Source: Caballeronia sp. dw_19
GTDB taxonomy: Bacteria > Pseudomonadota > Gammaproteobacteria > Burkholderiales > Burkholderiaceae
DNA: 64,000 nucleotides
Direction of reading: 5' to 3'
Assembly (NCBI RefSeq): GCF_018449515.1
Contig: NZ_JAAVUQ010000011.1
Coordinates: 124,001 to 188,000, forward strand
A program made the translations under genes and the position numbers. Below the pieces are notes generated by a model that saw only the letters and a program-made list of their open reading frames with translations, did no database searches and was not told the origin of the DNA. The stretch's first letter is position 1. The number at the start of each line of letters is the position of its first letter. Shown here piece after piece: positions 26,547 through 34,256 of this stretch.

Positions 26547-27128
26547 ATGCGACAACGGATCAATCTCAGCAAGGACCACTACGGCGCTGTGCTGCTGATG
26601 GTGATGGGCCTCGGGATTCTCGTGCAGGGCGTGCAATATCGTACCGGCTCGCTGACAGACATGGGCGCGGGCTTCGTGCCGGTGGTGCTCGGCGCGATCC
26701 TGATGTTGGTGGGGGCTGCGATCGGACTCAAGGCGGGCTATTCGACGGAGGATCGCGTGCAGCCGGCACACCCCGCGGCGGCGGCTGATACGCCGGGAGA
26801 GACGGCTGTTCCGCAGGGCACAAGCGCCCCTGGGACCGCCGTTGCCATCGCCGAGCGGCCCGTGCTGCCCGAGATCGAGCATCGTCCCTTTCAACCGCAG
26901 TGGCGCGGCTGGCTGTGCGTACTTGGAGGCTTGTTCGCGTTCGTTGGTTTCGGCATTTATGGCGGTTTCGTGCCGGCGACGCTCGGCTGCACGTTCATCG
27001 CCGCGCTCGGCGACAAAAAGAACTCGGTCCGCGACGCCGCGCTGCTGGCGGTGGCGATGCTGACCTTCACCGTGCTCGTGTTCCATTGGGGACTGCGCCT
27101 GCAATTGCCATTGTTTTCGTGGGGCTGA
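26547..27128 (+). CDS. tripartite tricarboxylate transporter, small permease TctB
   Basis: 193-aa membrane protein with four predicted helices, the pattern of TctB. KDHYGAVLLMVMGLGILVQGVQY and GAGFVPVVLGAILMLVGA form the N-terminal pair; a charged, Pro/Ala-rich linker of some 50 residues separates them from the C-terminal pair. The ATG at 26547 follows AGGAGGAAG. Works with the TctA protein encoded six bases downstream and the Bug receptor. Confidence 0.85.
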   Translation: MRQRINLSKDHYGAVLLMVMGLGILVQGVQYRTGSLTDMGAGFVPVVLGAILMLVGAAIGLKAGYSTEDRVQPAHPAAAADTPGETAVPQGTSAPGTAVAIAERPVLPEIEHRPFQPQWRGWLCVLGGLFAFVGFGIYGGFVPATLGCTFIAALGDKKNSVRDAALLAVAMLTFTVLVFHWGLRLQLPLFSWG

Positions 27129-27134
27129 AACTTC

Positions 27135-28673
27135 ATGCATGAAAGTCTGATGGGCCTGTGGTACGGCTTTAGCGTCGCCTTGCAGCCGCACAATCTGGTG
27201 TGGTGCGTGTTCGGCGTGCTGATCGGCAATCTGGTAGGGGTGCTTCCCGGCATGGGCGCGCTGTCGACGATGTCGATGCTGTTGCCGCTGACTTATGCAA
27301 TCGCGCCGGTTCCCGCCATCCTGATGCTGGCCGGCATCTTCTACGGCTCCGCGTATGGTGGCGCGATCGGCGCGATCCTGCTGAACCTGCCGAGTCATCC
27401 GCCACATGCGGTGACCTGCCTCGACGGCTATCCGCTCACGCGGATGGGCAAGGGGGGCACCGCACTCGGCATTACGATGATGGCGTCATTCTTCGCGGCG
27501 TCGGTCGGCATCGTCGTGATGATTTTCCTGTCGCCGCTGATCGTGAAAGTCGCCTTCAACTTCGGGCCGCCGGAGATCAGCTCGATCATGCTGCTCGGTC
27601 TCCTGTGCGGCTCGACGCTGTCGCGCGGCTCGCCGTTGAAGGGCGTGGCGATGATGGTATTTGGTCTCTTCTGCGGGGTAGTCGGCACCGATGTGACGAG
27701 CGGCACGGTGCGCTACGCGTTCGGGATCGAACAGCTCTCCGACGGCGTCGAACTGGTTGCGCTGTGCATGGGGCTGTTCGGTGTCGCGGATTTTCTGAGC
27801 AAGGTGAACCAGCCCGGCGCAGTGGCGCATGCGAGTGCGGTCAGCGTGAGCATGAAGGACATGCGGCCTTCCTGGGCGGAAATCAAACGCTCGTTCTGGC
27901 CGATGGTGCGCGGCACGGCCGTGGGGACCGCATTTGGTGCGATGCCAGGCACCGGCCCGACCATCACGTCGTTCCTCGCCTATGCGCTGGAGCAGCGCGT
28001 TTCGCGGCACCCGGAACGCTTCGGCACCGGCATGCTCGAAGGTGTCGCCGCCCCCGAAGCCGCATCGCATTCAAAGACCCAGGTCGACTTTATTCCGACG
28101 CTATCGCTCGGCGTGCCCGGTGACGTGATCATGGCGTTGATTCTCGGCGCATTGATCATCAAGGGCATTCAGCCCGGGCCGCAACTGATTACCCAGCATC
28201 CGGACATTTTCTGGGGTCTGGTCGCGAGCTTCTGGATCGGCAACGTATTGTTGGTTATCCTCAACGTACCGCTCATCGGCGTGTGGGTGAAGCTGCTGCA
28301 GATCCCCTATCGGTTATTGTTTCCCACTGCGCTGTTCTTCATTGCGGTCGGGGTATACAGCGCACAGAACAGTCTCTTCGAGGTTGGCGAGGTGGCGGGG
28401 TTCGGGATCATCGGTGCAATCTTTTTATGGCTCGATTTTCCGGTGTCGCCGATCGTATTGGGTTTTGTGCTTGGCCCGATGTTCGAGGAGAACTTCAGGC
28501 GCACGATGCTGCTCTCGGGCGGAGATCTGACGGTGTACGTCCAGCATCCGATCAGCGCCTGCTTCGTTGGCGCGAGCGCGCTGTTGATCCTGATCCGGCT
28601 CACCGGGGTCGTCGCCGGACCGGCGCTGTCGCAGGGCGTTGTTGCAATAGTGCGGTCGCTGCGCGGGGGATAA
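27135..28673 (+). CDS. tripartite tricarboxylate transporter, large permease TctA
   Basis: 512-aa inner-membrane transporter with about 12 helices. TctA signatures: GNLVGVLPGMGALSTMSMLLPLTY, FYGSAYGGAIGAILLNLPSHPPHAVTCLDGYPLTRMGKGGTALG, and the mirrored second-half GAMPGTGPTITSFLAYALEQR with EGVAAPEAASHSKTQVDFIPTLSLGVPGD. These two Gly/Pro-rich loops line the transport site in this family. Last gene of the LysR-linked operon; 3' end faces the hyf-like operon from the other strand. Confidence 0.92.
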   Translation: MHESLMGLWYGFSVALQPHNLVWCVFGVLIGNLVGVLPGMGALSTMSMLLPLTYAIAPVPAILMLAGIFYGSAYGGAIGAILLNLPSHPPHAVTCLDGYPLTRMGKGGTALGITMMASFFAASVGIVVMIFLSPLIVKVAFNFGPPEISSIMLLGLLCGSTLSRGSPLKGVAMMVFGLFCGVVGTDVTSGTVRYAFGIEQLSDGVELVALCMGLFGVADFLSKVNQPGAVAHASAVSVSMKDMRPSWAEIKRSFWPMVRGTAVGTAFGAMPGTGPTITSFLAYALEQRVSRHPERFGTGMLEGVAAPEAASHSKTQVDFIPTLSLGVPGDVIMALILGALIIKGIQPGPQLITQHPDIFWGLVASFWIGNVLLVILNVPLIGVWVKLLQIPYRLLFPTALFFIAVGVYSAQNSLFEVGEVAGFGIIGAIFLWLDFPVSPIVLGFVLGPMFEENFRRTMLLSGGDLTVYVQHPISACFVGASALLILIRLTGVVAGPALSQGVVAIVRSLRGG

Positions 28674-28764
28674 CGCAATGATCGACCGTGAAGGCAGGCT
28701 TTTACCCATTCGCCTCGGCCATCTCGCTCGATGTCGTCAATCGCGCCATTGCGCCGGCTTGTGC

Positions 28765-28998
28765 TCAGCACACTCTGTGTTCATTCCACGCGCCCGCTAC
28801 CCAGCCACCAACCCCCGACTGCCGGGATGCCAAGCATTGCGCGAGGTATGCCACCGCCGCGCCGTTGACGGCGGTCGAGAGGATGACAAACCACAACGGA
28901 AAGCGCAGGCTGATCGTCACGATGAAGACGATTATCGTCAGCACGTATGGCCATGCCATGCGCATCAGGGTATGGCCGATTCCTTTCAGATTGCTCAA
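28765..28998 (-). CDS. possible small two-helix membrane protein
   Basis: 77-aa frame with TTG start at 28998 and AAAGG eight bases upstream. Two hydrophobic stretches (MAWPYVLTIIVFIVTISL and LWFVILSTAVNGAAVAYLAQ) give a hairpin membrane topology. It is on the same strand as, and 119 bases downstream of, the hyfI-like gene, so it could be an extra small subunit. The C-terminus is Gly/Trp-rich and not recognised. The alternatives are a C-terminal remnant of a permease or a chance frame; no homologous family is recognised. Confidence 0.35.
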   Translation of the reverse strand: MSNLKGIGHTLMRMAWPYVLTIIVFIVTISLRFPLWFVILSTAVNGAAVAYLAQCLASRQSGVGGWVAGAWNEHRVC

Positions 28999-29117
28999 TC
29001 GTTGGCCTTTCGATTCTTATCCACGAAAGCATCACCGCGGCGGCACGGAATCTTCGTCGTCCATCCAGCGTGAAGCTCATGCCCACGACCACAGTCAGCG
29101 CACATCGCCGGTGGAGA

Positions 29118-29639
29118 TCATGGAGAAAGGTGTTTCACGCGAAGCGCGGTGAGAATGCCCCTCAGGATATCGATGGGAGGCGGGGGGCAGCCTGGGATCG
29201 TGACGTCGATGGGAAGCAGATTCGAGAGCGGTCCGCACACCGCGTAGCTTTCAGTGAAAATGCCGCCCGTGCACGCGCATTCGCCGACCGCGACGACCAG
29301 CTTGGGATGCGGCGTTGCTTCGTATGCCCGCCACACCGCTTCCTTCATGTTCAGCGTGAGCGGTCCGGTGACCAGCAGCATGTCGGCATGACGGGGACTG
29401 GCAACGAACTTGATTCCCAGGCCTTCGATGTTGTAGTACGGATTGCTAAGCGCATTGATCTCCAGTTCGCAGCCGTTGCAGGAGCCCGCGTCGATCTCGC
29501 GAATGCACAGCGCGCGGCCTAGCACGTCGAGGATTTCCTGCTGGATCCGATGGCCCTCGGTACGCCATGCGTCATCGCCCTCGGGCACACGTTGAGTAGG
29601 CGCGTCGGTCCTGGCGATCTGTTTGAGAAGTTGCCACAT
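29118..29639 (-). CDS. NADH-quinone oxidoreductase B / hydrogenase small subunit-like (HyfI-like)
   Basis: 173-aa homologue of HyfI/HycG/NuoB. The proximal [4Fe-4S] cluster ligands are all present: CNGC at residues 54-57, GEC at 121, and PGCPPPP at 151. It therefore should carry a redox-active cluster facing the large subunit. Its start overlaps the hyfG-like stop by one base. No twin-arginine or other export signal is present, so the soluble arm faces the cytoplasm. As the last recognised gene of the operon it completes a B-C-E-F-G-I set. Confidence 0.9.
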   Translation of the reverse strand: MWQLLKQIARTDAPTQRVPEGDDAWRTEGHRIQQEILDVLGRALCIREIDAGSCNGCELEINALSNPYYNIEGLGIKFVASPRHADMLLVTGPLTLNMKEAVWRAYEATPHPKLVVAVGECACTGGIFTESYAVCGPLSNLLPIDVTIPGCPPPPIDILRGILTALRVKHLSP

Positions 29640-31189
29640 TACAGGTCGTGTCCAGCGTAGTTCAGATTGAACGACTTATTGATCAGCGGGAAATCAGGAA
29701 CGATATTTCCGATGATCGCATGTTCAAGGGCCGGCCAGTTCTGCCACGACGGGTCATGGCAATGGCAGCGCGTAATGGTGCCGCCCGCGCCGGTTTCGAG
29801 TGCGACGAAAACATCGCCACGCCAGCCTTCGATCCAGCCCACCCCGCAGGACGGTGAGCCGTCGTGCTCGATCCGTGTAACGATGTCGCCGTCCGGCAGA
29901 TTGCTCAGGAGGGTCCGGATCAGCCGGATGGACTCGTAGATCTCGTTGAACCGGACAGCGACCCGGGCCGTCACATCACCCCGATCGTCGCTGACCATTT
30001 GCACCTGAACCTCATGGTATGGCGCGTACGGGTGATCAACGCGCACATCGATCTTCCGGCCGCTTGCACGTCCGACCAGCCCACACACATCGAAGTGCTG
30101 CGCTACCTTCGCAGAGAGAATGCCCGCACCCGCGAAACGATCCTGCAGTCCCGACTGGTCGTCGTAAATGGTTTGCATGACACGAACCTGCGCGTCAACC
30201 TGGTCGCACTGCGTCGACATCGCGGTGATGAAGCGCGGATCGAGGTCCGTTGCAATACCTCCCGGCACGATTCGATCCATCAGGTAACGATGTCCAAAAG
30301 CCCGGTCGTTCATGCGCAGCCAGTCTTCCTTCAGGCGCGAAAACTGGGCGAGGCCGTACGCAAACCCGGCGTCGTTGCCAAGCGCTCCGAGATCACCCAG
30401 ATGGTTGGCGATGCGCTCACGCTCAAGCAACAGCGCCCGCAGCCACAGCGCGCGCGAAGAAACGCGGACGTCGAGCGCTTGCTCCACGGCCATGCAAAAC
30501 GCCCATGAGAAGGCGACTGTGGTGTCTCCAGCGATCCTTCCCGCCAGACGATGCCCGAGCAGCAGCGGCGTGCGCTCGAACAGCCGCTCGATGCCCCGGT
30601 GCGCATAGCCCAGCCGTTCCTCAAGTCGCAGCACTTTTTCGCCGACAACTGAGAAGCGGAAGTGCCCCGGTTCGATCACGCCTGCGTGGATCGGCCCCAC
30701 CGCAATCTCGTGGACACCGTCTCCGGCGACCGGCACGAACGGATAGTCCGCTTCCCGCGACTCAAATCGTTCGGTACCGGAGGACAATTTTTGTAGCGGA
30801 TAGTAGTCGGCCGGCCAGTTGCCATGGTTCAGCCACGGCCGGATATCGTCGGCGCCGATCGCCCGCAGCCCCAGCAGATCGTAGGCAGCCCGTTGCATGC
30901 GCGCCGCGCACGGAAAGACGGTCGACAGATCCGGGTATCCGTCCCCGTCGCCTACGGGCAGTTGAAGCCACAGGACGCCGTCTTCCAGCGCGTACGCGGC
31001 AGAGATCACGAATGTGCCCGCGGCCTGTTCGGCACCCCACACGGAGATCAGCCGCCCGCCCGCCTCGCGCACCGTCCCGGCGGTGCGGGTCCACGTATCG
31101 GCATCGATTCGCGCCAGAAAAGCCGAAGACTTGCCCGCGAATGCAGACAGGCGGACCTGATTGGGAAACTCGAATGCCTCGATGCGCAT
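29639..31189 (-). CDS. hydrogenase large subunit-like protein lacking nickel ligands (HyfG-like)
   Basis: 516-aa fusion of a NuoC-like N-terminal domain (about 1-150) and a NuoD/hydrogenase-large-subunit-like domain. GPIHAGVIEPGHFRFSVVGE and ERLGYAHRGIER match HycE/HyfG. Where active enzymes have RICGICSxAH, this protein has RIAGDTTVAF (residues 218-227): both cysteines are replaced by Ala and Thr. At the C-terminus the DPCxxCxxH/R motif is replaced by SFNLNYAGHDL. All four Ni-binding cysteines are thus gone and H2 chemistry is not expected. The fold and contact with the HyfI cluster are preserved, as in complex I NuoD and in 'Ehr' hydrogenase-related complexes. The C-terminus also shows no protease-cleavable tail. 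Confidence 0.9.
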   Translation of the reverse strand: MRIEAFEFPNQVRLSAFAGKSSAFLARIDADTWTRTAGTVREAGGRLISVWGAEQAAGTFVISAAYALEDGVLWLQLPVGDGDGYPDLSTVFPCAARMQRAAYDLLGLRAIGADDIRPWLNHGNWPADYYPLQKLSSGTERFESREADYPFVPVAGDGVHEIAVGPIHAGVIEPGHFRFSVVGEKVLRLEERLGYAHRGIERLFERTPLLLGHRLAGRIAGDTTVAFSWAFCMAVEQALDVRVSSRALWLRALLLERERIANHLGDLGALGNDAGFAYGLAQFSRLKEDWLRMNDRAFGHRYLMDRIVPGGIATDLDPRFITAMSTQCDQVDAQVRVMQTIYDDQSGLQDRFAGAGILSAKVAQHFDVCGLVGRASGRKIDVRVDHPYAPYHEVQVQMVSDDRGDVTARVAVRFNEIYESIRLIRTLLSNLPDGDIVTRIEHDGSPSCGVGWIEGWRGDVFVALETGAGGTITRCHCHDPSWQNWPALEHAIIGNIVPDFPLINKSFNLNYAGHDL

Positions 31190-31192
31190 GTG

Positions 31193-32653
31193 TTACCCCG
31201 CGATCATGGCCGCCGCTTGCCTATACCACGTCGCAAGATACGGCGGAATGTAGAGCCCCAGCATCAGGGCGATGCCGAGATGGACGAACACCGGCAGCAA
31301 TGCCGGCGAGTGTTCAAGCGTCTTGGCCGTCGTTTCCCCGAACACCATGCCCTGCACGCGCACGAAGATGGCCGCGAACGCCACGGCAAGCGCGAGCAGC
31401 AGGAAGGGCGTGGCCCATGGCAGCGTGCTCATCGCGGTGGTCAGGATCAGGAACTCGCTCGCGAACACGCCGAATGGCGGCATGCCCAAAATGGCGAGCG
31501 CGCCCAGCATCATGCCCCACCCGACGGTTGGGCTCACGCGCAACAATCCCCGGATGTCGTCCATCGTCTGCGTACCAGCCTTTTGAACCGCGTGCCCGAC
31601 GGTGAAGAAAATGGCCGATTTGACAAGCGAATGAACCGTCATGTGCAGCAGACCCGCGAAGGTCGCGATGGGGCCACCCAGCCCGAAAGCGAACGTCATC
31701 AGGCCCATGTGTTCGATCGATGAATACGAAAAGAGCCGCTTGACGTCCTTCTGCCGGAACATGGAAAAGGTCGCGACGAGCACCGAAACCAGCCCGAAGC
31801 CGATCAGCAGGCGCCCGGGCAAGCCGTTCCGAAGCGCGCCATCCGCGAGCACCTTGCAGCGCAACACCGCATAGAGCGCGACGTTGAGCAGCAAACCGGA
31901 CAGCACGGCTGAAATGGGCGTCGGACCTTCGGCATGCGCATCGGGCAGCCAGTTGTGCATGGGCACCAGGCCGACCTTCGTGCCGTAGCCGATCAGCAGG
32001 AACACGAACGCGAGTGACATGATGGTCGGATCGAGGCTTCCCTTGACCGCGTTCAGACTGGTCCAGAGCAGCGCATCGTTGCCGCCGAGTTGCCGGCTCG
32101 CGGCGAGGTAGAGAAGGATCGTGCCGAACAACGCCTGCGCAATGCCGACGCCGCACAGGATGAAGTATTTCCACGCGGCTTCCAGGCTTGCTGCAGTCCG
32201 GTACACGCTGACCAGCAGCACGGTCGCGAGCGTGGCGGCTTCCATGGCGACCCAGAGTATCCCCATGTTGTTGGTGAGCAGCGCGAGCAGCATCGCGAAG
32301 ATGAACAGTTGGTACATGCTGTGATAGAGCCGCATGCGCCCACCGGTCATCTTGCCGCGGTCACGCTCGATCCGCATGTATGGCCTCGAAAAAATCGAGG
32401 TGGTCCAGCCAACGAAGGCCGTCAGCGTGACCAGGAACACATTGAGTGGATCGACGAAGAAGAGCTTGCCTAGCGCGAAAGCCGGCCCGTGCGCCACGGT
32501 TTGCACGGCGAGCAGCATGGCGGCCGTGAATGTCAGGAAACTGAACCCGACGTTGAGGTTCGGCGCGAAATGGTGCTGTCCGCCAAGCGCGAGACATCCG
32601 CCTGCAACCAGCGGGATGCCGAGAACCAGCAGCAGGACGTAGGCATCAGTCAT
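31193..32653 (-). CDS. antiporter-like membrane subunit (HyfF-like)
   Basis: 486-aa Mrp/NuoN-type proton-translocating subunit with about 14 helices. The charged residues expected inside the membrane are visible: Glu in LWVAMEAATLATVLLVS and Lys residues in GYGTKVGLVPMHNWLPDAHAEGPTPISAVLSGLL, followed by SYSSIEHMGLM. This suggests that ion translocation is retained even though the nickel site of the partner is lost. It overlaps the hyfE-like gene by eight bases and ends three bases before the hyfG-like start. Confidence 0.92.
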   Translation of the reverse strand: MTDAYVLLLVLGIPLVAGGCLALGGQHHFAPNLNVGFSFLTFTAAMLLAVQTVAHGPAFALGKLFFVDPLNVFLVTLTAFVGWTTSIFSRPYMRIERDRGKMTGGRMRLYHSMYQLFIFAMLLALLTNNMGILWVAMEAATLATVLLVSVYRTAASLEAAWKYFILCGVGIAQALFGTILLYLAASRQLGGNDALLWTSLNAVKGSLDPTIMSLAFVFLLIGYGTKVGLVPMHNWLPDAHAEGPTPISAVLSGLLLNVALYAVLRCKVLADGALRNGLPGRLLIGFGLVSVLVATFSMFRQKDVKRLFSYSSIEHMGLMTFAFGLGGPIATFAGLLHMTVHSLVKSAIFFTVGHAVQKAGTQTMDDIRGLLRVSPTVGWGMMLGALAILGMPPFGVFASEFLILTTAMSTLPWATPFLLLALAVAFAAIFVRVQGMVFGETTAKTLEHSPALLPVFVHLGIALMLGLYIPPYLATWYRQAAAMIAG

Positions 32654-33305
32654 CTTTGAGTTTTTCGAGGTGATGAATGTCGAGGCTGTCGAATTGCTCG
32701 CGAATCTGGAACATGAATACGCCGAGGATCAGGATGCCCACCAGCACGTCTAACCCGATACCGAGTTCGACGATCATCGGCATGCCGTTGGTGGCAGCCG
32801 CGGCGGCAAAGAACAGGCCGTTTTCCATCGACAGGAAACCGATCACCTGAGGGATCGCCCTTGCGCGCGTAATCATCATCATGAACGACAACAACACGCA
32901 GGCGAGTGCAATGCCAAGTGTGCCGCGCGCAACCGACGAGGCAAGCTGACTGATGGGCGACGCCACGTTGAATGCGATGATGACGAGCACAATGCCTATC
33001 AGCAGGGTGGCGGGAATATTGAGGAGCGGCTCGACGTCCGTCTTCACGTTCAGACGCCGCACCAGCCTGTAAAGTATCGAGGGAATCACGCCCACCTTGA
33101 GCAACAGGGTCAGCGCAGCGGAGATATAGAGGTGCGTATCGGCCGTGATGAACCCCAATATCAGGTTGGCTGAAACAAGCGTCAGGCCCTGCAGCGTATA
33201 GAGGTGAATCAACGACTGCATCCGGCGCTGGCTGAGCATCGCAAACGACAGCAGCAACAGGATGGCGGCCAGGAAGTTGATGATCTGCGTGGCGAAGCCG
33301 TGCAT
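32646..33305 (-). CDS. HyfE-like membrane subunit (NuoK-related)
   Basis: 219-aa membrane protein with about seven helices, the length of HyfE. It shows QGLTLVSANLILGF near the N-terminus and a NuoK-like block VIGFLSMENGLFFAAAAATNGMPMIVELGIGLDVLVGILILGVF with the conserved membrane Glu residues. It starts directly at the end of the hyfC-like gene and overlaps the hyfF-like gene, so the membrane arm is translated in order. Confidence 0.9.
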   Translation of the reverse strand: MHGFATQIINFLAAILLLLSFAMLSQRRMQSLIHLYTLQGLTLVSANLILGFITADTHLYISAALTLLLKVGVIPSILYRLVRRLNVKTDVEPLLNIPATLLIGIVLVIIAFNVASPISQLASSVARGTLGIALACVLLSFMMMITRARAIPQVIGFLSMENGLFFAAAAATNGMPMIVELGIGLDVLVGILILGVFMFQIREQFDSLDIHHLEKLKDD

Positions 33306-34256
33306 TCATGCCCCCAGCAGAAAGTGAACGAGCATCCCGATCACCGCCAGGAGGAAAGCCGTCGTGAGAAATTCCGGCACGCGGAAAATGCGCATCTTCG
33401 CATTGCTCGCCTCGATCACCGCGAGCACGATGCCGCCAACAAACAGCTTGATGAAAAGCACCGGTATTGCAAGAAGCAGGGCGAGCGGATTGCCCGCTTC
33501 GGCAATCCCCCACGGGATGAACAAGGCCAGGCCAATGCAGGAATACGCGAATAACTTGAGGCTCGCGGCCCATTCCAGCAGCGCGAGGTGCCTGCCCGAG
33601 TACTCAAGAATCAGCGCCTCGTGGATCATCGTCAGTTCAAGATGCGTGGTTGGGTTATCGACCGGAAGCCGCGCGTTCTCGGCAAGCGACACCATCGTGA
33701 ATGCGATCCCCGCGAATGCGAGGCTCGGATAGATCGCCAACTCGCGGTGACTGAGCGTTGCCACGATGCTGGTCAGCAAGGTGGACTGCGTGAGCAAGGA
33801 CGCCGAAAACAACACCATCAACAATGCCGGCTCCGCGAGGAACCCGACGAGCATCTCCCGGCGCGCGCCGAGCGTGCCGAATGCGGTGCCGACGTCCATC
33901 GCAGCCAGCGAGATCCAGACCCGCGCCAGCGCGAAAAGGCCCACCAGGGCGATGGCATCGGCGGCGGGCGACAGCGGCAGGTCCGTTGAAAGCGTCGGCA
34001 CGATCGCGCATGCGAGCGTCATGCACGCCCACACGATATAGGGCGCGCCGCGGAACACGGGACTTGCGTGCTCCGCCACGACGGACTCCTTGTTGAACAG
34101 CTTGTGCAGCATCCGGTAGGGTTGCCAGATGCTCGGCGCCCGCCGGTTCTGCAACCGTGCGCGACACATGTTGACCCAACCCGTCAGCAAGGGCGCGGCC
34201 GCGAGTGCAAGCACGATCTCGAGTCCCTGCGAGAGCAGTCCGGAGGGCGTGATCAT
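33306..34256 (-). CDS. HyfC-like membrane subunit (NuoH-related)
   Basis: 316-aa membrane protein with eight predicted helices, the NuoH/HycD/HyfC subunit that joins membrane and peripheral arms. The conserved loop RLPVDNPTTHLELTMIHEALILEYSGRHLALLEWA and the early GWVNMCRARLQNRRAPSIWQPYRMLHKLFNKE are characteristic. It overlaps the hyfB-like gene by four bases and abuts the hyfE-like gene. Confidence 0.92.
   Translation of the reverse strand: MITPSGLLSQGLEIVLALAAAPLLTGWVNMCRARLQNRRAPSIWQPYRMLHKLFNKESVVAEHASPVFRGAPYIVWACMTLACAIVPTLSTDLPLSPAADAIALVGLFALARVWISLAAMDVGTAFGTLGARREMLVGFLAEPALLMVLFSASLLTQSTLLTSIVATLSHRELAIYPSLAFAGIAFTMVSLAENARLPVDNPTTHLELTMIHEALILEYSGRHLALLEWAASLKLFAYSCIGLALFIPWGIAEAGNPLALLLAIPVLFIKLFVGGIVLAVIEASNAKMRIFRVPEFLTTAFLLAVIGMLVHFLLGA

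Noticed and set aside
30250..31605. 451-codon open frame on the + strand
   Set aside because: It is antisense to the HyfG- and HyfF-like genes, rich in Arg/Pro/Ala as expected for a shadow of a GC-rich gene, and has no family.
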